NCBI RefSeq assembly: GCF_009827445.1
Contig: NZ_WTYI01000001.1
Location: forward strand, 2,246,381 to 2,310,380
Origin: Qipengyuania aquimaris
Lineage (GTDB): Bacteria > Pseudomonadota > Alphaproteobacteria > Sphingomonadales > Sphingomonadaceae
Direction: 5' to 3'
Length of the DNA stretch: 64,000 bases
The position numbers and the translations under genes were made by a program. Position 1 is the stretch's first letter. The number at the start of each line of letters is the position of its first letter. Positions 25,872 to 34,664 of the stretch are shown piece by piece. The notes under the pieces are model-generated. The model searched no databases and was not told the DNA's origin. It worked only from the letters and a program-made list of their open reading frames with translations.

Positions 25872-26210
25872 ATGGCGAAAAATCGCTCACTTCTATCCAG
25901 CCGCTGGCTATGGCTACTGATCCTCGTCGCGCTGCTGGCAGGCGGACTATGGCTCGCTTGGGGCGACAGCGTGAGGCGAACGGCCGAAGCAGGCACTGCT
26001 TACGGTGCTCGCGTTGCATGCTCTTGCAGGTTTGTCGCTGGACGCAGCCTTTCGGACTGCGCGAAGGACAAGCTCGAGGGCATGGAATTCGTGATGCTGA
26101 GCGAAAATACGGACTCGATGACCGTGACCGCCAGCGTCCCCTTGATCGCTTCCGATACGGCGACTTACCGTGAAGGCTACGGCTGCATCCTCAAGGAATG
26201 GGACCGCTGA
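25872..26210 (+). CDS. Small single-pass membrane protein, function unknown
   Basis: A 112-residue protein with one N-terminal membrane helix (about 12-30) and a periplasmic-type domain with cysteines Cys50, Cys52 and Cys63 in ACSCRFVAGRSLSDC, plus one near residue 106. It looks like a small secreted, disulfide-containing domain anchored by an uncleaved signal. I do not recognise a named family. It is divergent from the serine hydrolase and its stop directly abuts the mnmA stop. The start ATG 25872 has GGGGA twelve bases upstream, a weak arrangement. Confidence 0.66.
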   Translation: MAKNRSLLSSRWLWLLILVALLAGGLWLAWGDSVRRTAEAGTAYGARVACSCRFVAGRSLSDCAKDKLEGMEFVMLSENTDSMTVTASVPLIASDTATYREGYGCILKEWDR

Positions 26211-27377
26211 TCAGGCGGTCAGGCGCTCGGTCTCGTCGATCCAGCCGCCGCCGATGACTCGCTCGCCGACATAGATGACGGCCGCCTGTCCGGGTGCCAC
26301 ACCAAATTCCGGCTGCGCGAAACGTATCGTGGTCGACACTCCGTCGCCGAACGACCCTTCGAGCGTCACCGGAACCGGCTTTGCCATACTGCGCACCTTG
26401 GCCGTTAGACCTGCATCCGGAACCGGTCCGATCCGGTTCGTCTCGATGATCGTGGCGCTCGACACCGCCAGCATTCGCTTCGGGCCGACGAGGACGCGGG
26501 CCGCTTCGGCATCGATACCCACTACGTAGAGCGGCTCCGGCTGGCCGCCGATATCGAGGCCTCGCCGCTGGCCGACGGTGTAATGGATGACGCCCTGATG
26601 CTTGCCGAGCACTTCGCCTGTCGCAGCGTGCACGATCTCTCCGGGAGCTGCGCCTTCTGGCCGCATCTTCTTCACGATCTTGGCATAATCGCCGTCCGGC
26701 ACGAAGCAGATGTCCTGGCTGTCGGGCTTGGCCGCATTGCGCAGGCCAGCCGCTTCGGCCAGCTCGCGCACTTCCGCCTTCGGCAATCCGCCGAGCGGGA
26801 AGCGCAGGTAGGCCAGCTGATCCTGTGTAGTCGCATACAGGAAGTACGACTGGTCGCGGGCGGGATCCACCGCGCGGTGCAACTCGCTGCCTGCCGGCCC
26901 CATGACGCGGCGGACGTAATGCCCGGTGGCGAGGCAGTCAGCGCCGAGCTCGCGCGCCATGGCAAACAGATCGGTGAACTTGGGCCCCATGTTGCAACGG
27001 ATGCAGGGCACCGGCGTGCGCCCGGCCAGGTATTCGTCCGCAAACGCCTCGACCACATCTTCGCGAAAGGCGCTTTCATGGTCGTAGACATAATGGGCAA
27101 TGCCGAGGCGATCGGCGACGGCGCGCGCATCGGCGATGTCGTCGCCCGCGCAGCATGCGCCCTTCCGCCCTGTGGCGGCGCCATAATCGTAAAGCTGGAG
27201 GGTAATCCCGATGACCTCGGCCCCGCTCTTTGCAGCGAGGGCGGCCACGACAGATGAATCGACGCCGCCCGACATCGCCACGACGATGCGGCATTCGTTT
27301 GCAGGACGAGGCAGGTCGAAAAGATCGGCCGCAGCGGCCGGTTCGAGGAGGCGGGATTCGGGCATGGCGCGCCCCAT
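26211..27377 (-). CDS. mnmA: tRNA-uridine 2-sulfurtransferase MnmA
   Basis: A 388-residue enzyme that thiolates U34 of Lys, Glu and Gln tRNAs. The ATP-binding PP-loop is AMSGGVDSS (about 34-42). The catalytic cysteines are in [11 protein letters not shown] and [11 protein letters not shown]. The C-terminal beta-barrel for tRNA binding follows [14 protein letters not shown]. The start is ATG 27377, with GAGGG seven bases before; ATG 27365 is possible. Its stop abuts the convergent small gene with no base between. Confidence 0.96.
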   Translation of the reverse strand: MGRAMPESRLLEPAAAADLFDLPRPANECRIVVAMSGGVDSSVVAALAAKSGAEVIGITLQLYDYGAATGRKGACCAGDDIADARAVADRLGIAHYVYDHESAFREDVVEAFADEYLAGRTPVPCIRCNMGPKFTDLFAMARELGADCLATGHYVRRVMGPAGSELHRAVDPARDQSYFLYATTQDQLAYLRFPLGGLPKAEVRELAEAAGLRNAAKPDSQDICFVPDGDYAKIVKKMRPEGAAPGEIVHAATGEVLGKHQGVIHYTVGQRRGLDIGGQPEPLYVVGIDAEAARVLVGPKRMLAVSSATIIETNRIGPVPDAGLTAKVRSMAKPVPVTLEGSFGDGVSTTIRFAQPEFGVAPGQAAVIYVGERVIGGGWIDETERLTA

Positions 27378-27470
27378 ACACGCCCTCGCGCTGCATCTCC
27401 ACCATTTACGGTTTTGCGCCGGAGCCGATGCTTCACAGTCTCTTTACCATAGCGCGCTATTCAGGATGGC

Positions 27471-27764
27471 ATGTTTGAGGGGCACATCAACAGGAAGACT
27501 TTCGTCGAGGGACGCGAAAGCGAGGTTTTGCAGCGGTTTCGCTGGACCGAGCTCGTCGCGCGCCTGGAGGCGACTCGCGAACTGCGGGCTGAACTTGCCA
27601 AGGGTTCGGTCGGCGGCTTCGAAGCCTTCGGCGAAGTTCGGCGCGAAAACTGCGAAAATGGTAAAAGCGCCATTAACCACGCTGATTTAGTGCATGGCAA
27701 AGTAGCTGGGCTAAACCCTTCTCGAGCCGCAAATGGTGCGGTGCATGGCGACAAAGAGAAATAG
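27471..27764 (+). CDS. Conserved-looking small protein upstream of sciP, function unknown
   Basis: A 97-residue basic protein starting at ATG 27471 with AGGA six bases before. The N-terminal half is a predicted helix (RESEVLQRFRWTELVARLEA, then RELRAEL); the C-terminal half is polar and probably disordered, with NHADLVHGKVAGL. There is no signal peptide or membrane segment. Its stop (TAG) is directly followed by the sciP ATG, so the two must be co-transcribed and probably translationally coupled. I know of no family. The tight link suggests a role in the same cell-cycle context, but this is inference. Confidence 0.62.
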   Translation: MFEGHINRKTFVEGRESEVLQRFRWTELVARLEATRELRAELAKGSVGGFEAFGEVRRENCENGKSAINHADLVHGKVAGLNPSRAANGAVHGDKEK

Positions 27765-28064
27765 ATGATCGAGAACCAGGACATCCGCCCTGCACAGGTA
27801 ATCGGCCCGCTCGGCGAGCCGCTGACCTTGAAGGACCTTCCGTCGCCCAAGACGAAGCGCTGGGTCGTGCGCCGCAAGGCCGAGGTGGTGGCTGCCGTTA
27901 ACGGCGGGCTGCTGACCATCGACGAGGTGCTCGAACGCTACGGGCTCACGCTGGAAGAGTTCGCCTCTTGGCAGCGGGCGGTCGATCGCTCCGGTATGCA
28001 GGGCCTGCGCGTCACCCGCATCCAGCACTATCGCGATCTCTACGAGCGCCAATTCAAGTACTGA
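27765..28064 (+). CDS. sciP: SciP, CtrA inhibitor (DUF1153)
   Basis: A 99-residue protein of the DUF1153/SciP family: PLTLKDLPSPKTKRWVVRRK, then the helix-turn-helix AEVVAAVNGGLLTIDEVLERYG, then LEEFASWQRAVDRSGMQGLR. SciP binds CtrA on DNA and blocks activation of CtrA-dependent genes in swarmer-phase cells of Caulobacter. Length and sequence match the family. It begins immediately after the stop of the upstream small gene. This is a strong marker for a CtrA-regulated alphaproteobacterium. Confidence 0.95.
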   Translation: MIENQDIRPAQVIGPLGEPLTLKDLPSPKTKRWVVRRKAEVVAAVNGGLLTIDEVLERYGLTLEEFASWQRAVDRSGMQGLRVTRIQHYRDLYERQFKY

Positions 28065-28079
28065 GCGGTTCCGACCGCG

Positions 28080-28105
28080 GGAACCAATCCCGAATCCATT
28101 CGCTT
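28080..28105 (+). promoter_or_regulatory. Candidate EcfG-type promoter of the GlsB-like gene
   Basis: GGAAC (28080-28084), 16 bases, then CGCTT; the general stress sigma factor pattern is GGAAC-N16/17-CGTT, so the -10 has one change. The gene downstream is of a stress-response family, which makes the reading plausible. The 5' leader would be about 90 bases. Confidence 0.3.
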
Positions 28106-28200
28106 TCCGAATATCCCCTCTCCGCCATGCGTTGTGGGGTTCTTCCGTCATTTTGCCTCTTTCGAGGGGAGGGCGACGGCAAATAACAGGAGGAAATTCA

Positions 28201-28467
28201 ATGGGTTGGATTATCGCACTTATCGTCGGTGGTATTGCCGGCTGGCTCGCAAGTCTCGTGATGAACCGTGATGCCTCGATGGGCATTTTCTGGAACATCG
28301 TGGTCGGCTGCGTGGGTTCGGTCCTCGGAAACCTGATCGCTGGCCCGCTGCTCGGCGTTACGGGAAGCGTCCAGGAATTCTCGCTCACTGGCCTCATCAT
28401 CGCAGTTGTCGGCGCAGTCGTACTGCTCGGCATTGCAAACCTAGTGCAGCGTGGCCGGGTCCGGTAA
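28201..28467 (+). CDS. GlsB/YeaQ/YmgE family stress-response membrane protein
   Basis: An 88-residue, Gly-rich integral membrane protein with three predicted helices (IIALIVGGIAGWLASLVM, IVVGCVGSVLGNLIAGPLL, GLIIAVVGAVVLLGIANLV), as usual for this family of transglycosylase-associated stress proteins. The ATG at 28201 has an excellent AGGAGG site. Function is only loosely known. It is a single-gene unit closed by a strong terminator. Confidence 0.94.
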   Translation: MGWIIALIVGGIAGWLASLVMNRDASMGIFWNIVVGCVGSVLGNLIAGPLLGVTGSVQEFSLTGLIIAVVGAVVLLGIANLVQRGRVR

Positions 28468-28494
28468 CACCTGCATCGATACCAAAGTTTCTTG

Positions 28495-28523
28495 AGGGCG
28501 GCGGGGCAACTCGCCGCCCTTTT
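28495..28523 (+). terminator. Terminator after the GlsB-like gene
   Basis: Stem AGGGCGGCG / CGCCGCCCT (28495-28503 with 28512-28520), 8-base loop, followed by TTT within a TTTT run. Confidence 0.87.
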
Positions 28524-28612
28524 GTCTGTCCGTTCGTCAGGCAGGGTCGCCTATTCATAGAGAGCGGCATTGCCCTGATCGATGCGCGCTCCTAGTGCGG
28601 AAACGCGCAGTC

Positions 28613-28641
28613 TTGCGCATTGTGATTTACTCGACTAATAC
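28613..28641 (+). promoter_or_regulatory. Candidate promoter of the RND operon
   Basis: TTGCGC (28613-28618), a 17-base spacer and TAATAC (28636-28641) lie 42 bases before the adaptor start. The hexamers are imperfect. No TetR or MarR regulator gene is adjacent. Confidence 0.35.
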
Positions 28642-28682
28642 AGTGGCCGAGTGAAGAGGTTGCGACCGACCGGGGCGAGCGA

Positions 28683-29879
28683 ATGAATTACGAAACCGAA
28701 ATCAAATCCGACCTTGGTGATGCCTCGGATGCAAAGTTCGAAGAGCAGGGCGGTTTCGCACGCTTCACGACCGGCAAAGCCCGCTGGGTGATCGCTGCGA
28801 TCCTTATCCTGGCTGCAGTTATCGGCGGATACATGCTGATGTCCGGCGGCGAAACGGCGGCCGACGACAATCGCGAAGCGCAGGCGCCGTCGATAAGCGT
28901 CATTGCGCCTGGCCGCACCACCGTCACAGGAGAAATAACGGCGACGGGCACGCTCGCTGCGCGCCGGGAAATGCCGGTGGGTGTCGTAGGCGAGGGTGGC
29001 CGGGTTGTTTCTGTGCCGGTCGAGCAGGGGAGCTGGGTGCGCCAAGGCCAGGTCCTTGCCGTCATCGACCGCTCCGTCCAGACACAGCAGGCGCAGAGCG
29101 CTGCCGCTCAAATCCAGGTTGCCCAGGCCGATGCCAATCTGGCCCAGGCCAATCTCGACCGTGCGTTGCAACTGGTCGAGCGCGGCTTCGTTTCCAAGGC
29201 CGATGTCGATCGCCTGACTGCGACGCGTGATGCGGCTGTCGCCCGTGTCCGTGTAGCGCAGGCATCCTTGCGTGAGCTGCAAGCGCGTAATGCGCGCCTT
29301 AATATTGTCGCCCCCAGTGCAGGACTGATACTCGAACGCAATGTCGAGCCTGGCCAGACGGTCAGTGGTGGATCGCAGCCGCTTTTCCGCATCGCCAAGG
29401 GTGGTGAAATGGAAATGCTCGCACGTCTTAGCGAAGACGATTTGGCCCGCCTTTCGCCGGGCGAGACTGCCGAGGTTACCCCGGCCGGCTCCGACAAGAC
29501 ATTTTCGGGCCAGATCTGGCAGCTTGCGCCGACTATCGATGCGCAGGACCGCCAGGGTACCGCCCGCATTGCGCTTCCTTACGCACCCGAATTGCGTCCC
29601 GGCGGCTTCGCTACCGCAACGATTTCAAGCGGGACGCTCGTCGCGCCCATCCTACCCGAAAGCGCCGTCCTGTCCGATCGCGAGGGCGACTATGTCTTCG
29701 TCATCGATGGCGATAACAAGGCCGTGCGCCGCAGCGTCACCACCGGTGAAGTTACCTCACGGGGCATCGTCATCTCGCAAGGTCTGACAGGTTCGGAAAA
29801 GGTCGTTCTGCGAGCTGGGGGCTTCCTCACTGAAGGCGAGACCGTGGTTCCCGAGCTGGTCAAGCAAGGCGGAGAATAA
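28683..29879 (+). CDS. RND efflux periplasmic adaptor (membrane fusion protein)
   Basis: A 398-residue HlyD/AcrA-type adaptor. It has a 36-residue acidic cytosolic N-terminus, an uncleaved membrane helix (about 37-56), a lipoyl half (VEQGSWVRQGQVLAVID), a long Ala/Gln-rich hairpin (about 135-205), the second lipoyl half (LNIVAPSAGLILERNVEPG), and beta-barrel and membrane-proximal domains. It links the pump to an outer-membrane channel. Anchoring by a helix rather than a lipid is a visible feature. The pump gene follows after four bases; no TolC-type gene is in the window. Confidence 0.94.
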   Translation: MNYETEIKSDLGDASDAKFEEQGGFARFTTGKARWVIAAILILAAVIGGYMLMSGGETAADDNREAQAPSISVIAPGRTTVTGEITATGTLAARREMPVGVVGEGGRVVSVPVEQGSWVRQGQVLAVIDRSVQTQQAQSAAAQIQVAQADANLAQANLDRALQLVERGFVSKADVDRLTATRDAAVARVRVAQASLRELQARNARLNIVAPSAGLILERNVEPGQTVSGGSQPLFRIAKGGEMEMLARLSEDDLARLSPGETAEVTPAGSDKTFSGQIWQLAPTIDAQDRQGTARIALPYAPELRPGGFATATISSGTLVAPILPESAVLSDREGDYVFVIDGDNKAVRRSVTTGEVTSRGIVISQGLTGSEKVVLRAGGFLTEGETVVPELVKQGGE

Positions 29880-29883
29880 GCGC

Positions 29884-32800
29884 GTGAATTTCCGCAATAT
29901 TTCCGCTTGGTCAATTCGCAATCCAGTCATTCCGCTGGTTGCTTTCACGGCTCTCCTGCTGGCGGGTCTGATCAGCTTTGCCCGCATGGATGTGGTGAAC
30001 AATCCGGATATCGAATTTCCTGCGGTCAACGTGACGATTTCGCAGCCCGGTGCCGCGCCGACAGAGATCGAGAACCAGATTACGCAGCGTGTGGAATCCG
30101 CGGTGCGCTCCATCAACGGGGTGGCTTCGCTCAACTCGACGGCGCGCGAGGGTAGCTCGAATACCTTTATCGAATTCGAGATCGGCACCGATCCGAACGA
30201 TGCGGTCGCAGAAGTAAAGAACGCGGTCGACCAGGTCCGCGGCAGCCTGCCCGACGGCATTCTAGAGCCCAGGATCACCAAGGAAGAGATCTCCGGCGGG
30301 TTCCTCGCAATTTATGCTGTCGAAGCCGACGACATGACCATCGAGGGTCTAAGTTGGTTCATCGACGACACCGTCGCGAAGCGATTGCTCGGCATCGAAG
30401 GCATGGCGGAGGTCAATCGTTTCGGCGGCGTCAATCGCGAGATTGAGGTCATTCTCGATCTTCCGCGTATGCAAGCGCTTGGCGTAACGGCCAGCCAGAT
30501 CAACAGTGTACTGCGTCAGAATAATCTCGATGCAGCAGGCGGCATGGCCGAGGTGGGGGGGACGCGTCAGTCCGTCCGTGTTCTCGGCAATAATGCCAGC
30601 GCATTCGAGCTTGGCGAGCGGCAAATCCAGCTCGGCGGTGGCCGCACGGTGAAGCTTTCCGATGTGGCAACGGTGCGCGACGGCTTTTCCGAACGCACTT
30701 CGATCAGCAGGGTGCGCGACAAGGAAGTCGTCAATTTCGCAATGTCCCGTGCCAAAGGGGCGTCGGACGTCACCGTGTTCGAAGAAGCTCTCGTCCAGAT
30801 CAAAGAGATTGAGGCCGCCAATCCGGGCGTGAAATTCATCCCGCTCTTCAACACCGTCAAATACACGAAAGATCAATACGACAGCGCCATGGCAGCCATG
30901 ATCGAAGGCGCTATCCTGGCAGTTGTCGTCGTCTTCTTCTTCCTGCGCGACTGGCGCGCGACGGCGATTTCCGCGGTTGCGATCCCGCTTTCCGCCATTC
31001 CCACGTTCTGGTTCATGGACCTGCTCGGGTTCAACCTGAACCAATTGTCATTGCTTGCCTTGGCGCTCGTGGCCGGGGTCTTGGTCGACGACGCTATCGT
31101 CGAGATCGAAAATATCGTGCGCCATATGCGCATGGGTAAGAGCGCGTACCAAGCATCTATCGACGCAGCAGACGAAATCGGCCTGCCGGTCGTCGCAACC
31201 AGTTTCTGTATTGTCGCGGTCTTTTTCCCGGTCGGCGCGATGCCCGGTATCTCGGGACAGTTCTTCAAGAATTTCGGCTTCACCGTCGTGGTCGCTGTGC
31301 TGATGTCCCTGGCCGTGGCGCGCATGATCACGCCGATGCTCGCGGCCTACTTCCTCAAAGCGAAGGGCCAGCAGTCGCATGGCGAAGGCCCCATGATGGA
31401 CCGGTATATGGACGTGCTTCGCTGGTCTCTCGACCGGGGCAAGATGTATGCGGCCCGTGATGGCATTGAGAGCCCCCGTCGCAGGTGGCTCTATGCGATT
31501 GGCTTGCTAGGGGTCGTCCTCCTGACCTTGGCGCTATCTGCTTTCGCGACCTTCTCGGTATCCGGCATGCTTTCCGGTCTGGATCTGGTCGATGCGGTGG
31601 TCGGTTCGGACGACGGCTTCTTTGCCGGGCTTGTGTCGCGCCTCATTGAGCTATTGCAGCTTGTGGCATCGCTAGGTGCCGGCTTCCTCGCGATACTTGC
31701 CCTGTTCGCAGTTCTCGGGCTGGTCGTGCGCTTCTGTGGCCAGAAAATCAGGGACGGCTGGCAGTATATGCGCGCGCGCTTCCTCGATCATCGCGTCTGG
31801 ATGCTGGGCGTCGGTTACTTCTCGCTGCTGCTGACCATCCTGCTCTTTTCGATCACTCCAGCCCAATTCCAGCCGGTGATCGATGATGAGAACAGCCGCG
31901 TCGAGATCGAGATGGTGCCTGGCACCACGCTCGAAACGACAGAGCGGGTCGTCGATCAGGTAGCGGACATTCTCTACGAGCAGCAGGAAGTCGAACTCGC
32001 TCTTGAGCGCGTGCGCGAAGGGCAGGCGACGCTTTACGTGACGCTTCGTCCGGACCGTGAACGGACTTCGATCGAATTCGAGCGCGCAATTGCCCCGGTC
32101 TTTGCGCAGATCCCCGATGCCCGCGTTCGATTCGCATCGCAATCGGGCGGCTTCGGTTCCGGCCGCGACATGACCGTCATGCTCGCCGGCTCGGATCCGG
32201 AATTGCTGAACGAGACGGCCGCCACCCTCGTCGAGCAAATGAAAGGCATTGATTCGCTGATTGCGCCCCGGATCAGCGCCGACATCAACCGGCCTGAAAT
32301 CCTGGTCACGCCACGTGAGAATATTGCCGCAGAGCTGGGCGTTTCTACCATCGCGCTCAGTCAGGCGATCCGCATTGCGACCATGGGTGAAATCGAGCAG
32401 AATGCAGCGAAGTTCTCGCTGTCCGATCGCCAGATCCCGATCAGGGTTAAGTTGCCCGAGCAATCGCGCGAGAACCTCGACACGATCAAGAACCTCCCGG
32501 TGCCGACGGCGTCGGGCGGCTCCGTGCCCTTGTCGCGCGTCGCCGAAATCTCCTTTGGATCGGGTCCCACGGCTATCCAGCGCTATAACCAGAACCGCCG
32601 TGTGCTGGTCGGCGCCGATCTCGCCCAGGGCGTCGTCAAGGGTGAGGCGCAGCAGGAAATCGACCAGTTGCCGATCCTGCAGGACTTGCCGCAAGGCGTC
32701 ATTCGCGACGTGGTGGGCGAGGACGAATGGCAGCAGGAGCTGATTTCCAGCCTGCTCATCGCGATCATGTCCGGCGTGCTGCTGGTCTTCGCCGTGCTCG

Positions 32801-33354
32801 TCCTGCTGTACAAGCGCCTGATGAGCCCGCTGGTGAACATGACGTCTCTTGCGCTGGCTCCGCTCGGCGGCATCCTGCTCGTCTGGATGTTTGGCCAGCC
32901 GCAGTCCATGCCGGTCTACATCGGCATCCTTCTGTTACTGGGCATCGTGTCGAAGAACTCCATCCTGCTGATCGACTTCGCTATCGAAGAAATGGATCGC
33001 GGCACTCGCAAGCTGCACGCCATCATCGATGCCGGCCACAAACGCGCCCAGCCCATTGTGATGACCACTGTCGCCATGACCGCGGGCATGGTCCCCACGG
33101 CGCTTTCGGGCGTGCTTGGCTCGGGTGATGGCGCCTGGCGTGCCCCGATGGGCACTATGGTCATCGGCGGCCTCATCCTGTCCACCCTACTGACGCTGCT
33201 AATCGTCCCGGCAGGCTTCAGTCTCGCCGACGGTTTCGAGAAGCGCGCGGGACCATGGATGCGCAGGCGCTTCCTGACCTATCGCCCGGGCGATGACGGC
33301 AAGCCCGTCTCCGGTAACGCCCACGGAGAAGCCGGGATCGATCCGGCCGAGTGA
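29884..33354 (+). CDS. RND efflux permease with an enlarged central region
   Basis: A 1156-residue proton-driven RND pump (HAE type). TM1, the porter loops (ISQPGAAPTEIENQITQRVE), and the TM4 motif GVLVDDAIVEIENI with the proton-relay Asp pair are clear; the C-terminal half ends with GIVSKNSILLIDFAIEEMDRG and AGMVPTALSG. Usual members have about 1020-1050 residues. Here the link between the halves (about 505-640) is longer by roughly 110 residues and holds two extra hydrophobic helices (about 532-555 and 590-615). Residues then resume at VWMLGVGYFSLLL, the usual TM7. GTG start. The substrate is unknown. Confidence 0.95.
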   Translation: MNFRNISAWSIRNPVIPLVAFTALLLAGLISFARMDVVNNPDIEFPAVNVTISQPGAAPTEIENQITQRVESAVRSINGVASLNSTAREGSSNTFIEFEIGTDPNDAVAEVKNAVDQVRGSLPDGILEPRITKEEISGGFLAIYAVEADDMTIEGLSWFIDDTVAKRLLGIEGMAEVNRFGGVNREIEVILDLPRMQALGVTASQINSVLRQNNLDAAGGMAEVGGTRQSVRVLGNNASAFELGERQIQLGGGRTVKLSDVATVRDGFSERTSISRVRDKEVVNFAMSRAKGASDVTVFEEALVQIKEIEAANPGVKFIPLFNTVKYTKDQYDSAMAAMIEGAILAVVVVFFFLRDWRATAISAVAIPLSAIPTFWFMDLLGFNLNQLSLLALALVAGVLVDDAIVEIENIVRHMRMGKSAYQASIDAADEIGLPVVATSFCIVAVFFPVGAMPGISGQFFKNFGFTVVVAVLMSLAVARMITPMLAAYFLKAKGQQSHGEGPMMDRYMDVLRWSLDRGKMYAARDGIESPRRRWLYAIGLLGVVLLTLALSAFATFSVSGMLSGLDLVDAVVGSDDGFFAGLVSRLIELLQLVASLGAGFLAILALFAVLGLVVRFCGQKIRDGWQYMRARFLDHRVWMLGVGYFSLLLTILLFSITPAQFQPVIDDENSRVEIEMVPGTTLETTERVVDQVADILYEQQEVELALERVREGQATLYVTLRPDRERTSIEFERAIAPVFAQIPDARVRFASQSGGFGSGRDMTVMLAGSDPELLNETAATLVEQMKGIDSLIAPRISADINRPEILVTPRENIAAELGVSTIALSQAIRIATMGEIEQNAAKFSLSDRQIPIRVKLPEQSRENLDTIKNLPVPTASGGSVPLSRVAEISFGSGPTAIQRYNQNRRVLVGADLAQGVVKGEAQQEIDQLPILQDLPQGVIRDVVGEDEWQQELISSLLIAIMSGVLLVFAVLVLLYKRLMSPLVNMTSLALAPLGGILLVWMFGQPQSMPVYIGILLLLGIVSKNSILLIDFAIEEMDRGTRKLHAIIDAGHKRAQPIVMTTVAMTAGMVPTALSGVLGSGDGAWRAPMGTMVIGGLILSTLLTLLIVPAGFSLADGFEKRAGPWMRRRFLTYRPGDDGKPVSGNAHGEAGIDPAE

Positions 33355-33367
33355 TCGTCGCCTGATT

Positions 33368-34648
33368 ATGGCGGATGGACTAACTCCCCTTTCCGGAGCA
33401 ACGGCGGGACAGATACCACCGGACCGTGCGCGCGCGATGCGGCGTGCCGCGACCGGCATGCTCGTCCTGATGGCCGCGATATTCATCCTCTCCGGCCGTT
33501 ATCTGGCTGTGCACCCTGCATGGGGTTATGTGCACGCCTTTGCCGAGGCGGCAATGGTTGGCGGCCTCGCTGACTGGTTCGCGGTTACCGCGCTTTTTCG
33601 GCGTCCCCTGGGGCTTCCGATCCCGCACACCGCAATCATCCCGGAGAACAAGGATCGCATCGCCGATACCATGGCGGATTTCCTGCGCAGCAACTTCCTG
33701 ACGCCGCAGGTGGTGGCGAGACGCATGGGCACCATGAATTTTGCCGGTGCCGTCGGCTCCTACCTCGCGGACCCAAAGGCTGCGCAGGATGTCCGTATAC
33801 GCGCTGGCGCCGGGGACCTGGCCGTGGAAGTCCTCGAATCCCTCGATCCCGACCGGCTTGGCACTCAGGTGCGAAGCGGCATCGCTGCGCAGATCGAGAA
33901 GCTCGAGATCGCTCCGCTGCTCGGCGGAATGCTGGATGCGATGATCGCAGATGGCCGGCACAAACCGCTTATCGACAAGATCATTCGCTGGGCCGGCCTG
34001 GTCCTGGAAGACAATGAAGCGCTGGTCCGCGACATGGTGCACAAGCGCGCCAACGCCGTCCTGCGCTTTACCGGCCTGGACGAGCGGCTCGCGAATTCGG
34101 TCATCGATGGCCTTTACAAGCTCCTTGCAGAAGTGCTCGTCGATCCGGAACACCCGCTTCGCGACAAGATCGAGGAAGGGCTGGAAGAACTCGCCAAGGG
34201 CCTGCGCGAGGACCCGGAAATGCAGGAGCGGGTCGAGCGGTTGAAGGGCGAGCTCCTCACCAATCCCGCGATTGCGGATTGGTGGCAGGGCGTCTGGGAG
34301 CGGATCAGGGCAAGGTTGATCCGCTCGATCAAGGAGTCCGGCGGTGTCGGACCTTCCTATCTCGGCGAAACCCTGGGCGAGCTTGGCGCTGCTTTGCGCG
34401 ATGACCACCGGCTCCAGCTACAGGTCAATCGCTTTGCACGCCGCACTGCCGTGGGAATCTCGACGCGTTACGGCGACCAGATCGTGCAGCTGGTGTCCGA
34501 AACCGTCCGCCGCTGGGATGCCACGACCCTGACCGACCGTGTAGAAGGCGCAGTCGGCCGCGATCTCCAGTTCATCCGGATTAACGGGACGCTCGTGGGC
34601 GGGCTCGTCGGCCTGACGATCCACGGGCTTTCGACGGTCCTGTTCTAA
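33368..34648 (+). CDS. DUF445 (YjiN-like) membrane protein
   Basis: A 426-residue protein of the DUF445 family. Two N-terminal hydrophobic segments contain the family signature FAEAAMVGGLADWFAVTALFRRPLG (read in parts: AMVGGLADWFAVTALF). A long helical middle region follows, and a short C-terminal hydrophobic end (LVGGLVGLTIHGLSTVLF). The function is unknown. It starts 13 bases after the RND pump, so it is probably in the same transcript. The frame is open further upstream into the pump gene, but ATG 33368 fits the family N-terminus. Confidence 0.92.
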   Translation: MADGLTPLSGATAGQIPPDRARAMRRAATGMLVLMAAIFILSGRYLAVHPAWGYVHAFAEAAMVGGLADWFAVTALFRRPLGLPIPHTAIIPENKDRIADTMADFLRSNFLTPQVVARRMGTMNFAGAVGSYLADPKAAQDVRIRAGAGDLAVEVLESLDPDRLGTQVRSGIAAQIEKLEIAPLLGGMLDAMIADGRHKPLIDKIIRWAGLVLEDNEALVRDMVHKRANAVLRFTGLDERLANSVIDGLYKLLAEVLVDPEHPLRDKIEEGLEELAKGLREDPEMQERVERLKGELLTNPAIADWWQGVWERIRARLIRSIKESGGVGPSYLGETLGELGAALRDDHRLQLQVNRFARRTAVGISTRYGDQIVQLVSETVRRWDATTLTDRVEGAVGRDLQFIRINGTLVGGLVGLTIHGLSTVLF

Positions 34649-34664
34649 GCCACTGGCCCTGGCC

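Noticed and set aside
27673-27689. CtrA box upstream of sciP
   Set aside because: TTAA and TTTA are present but with nine bases between them rather than seven; only a half-site.
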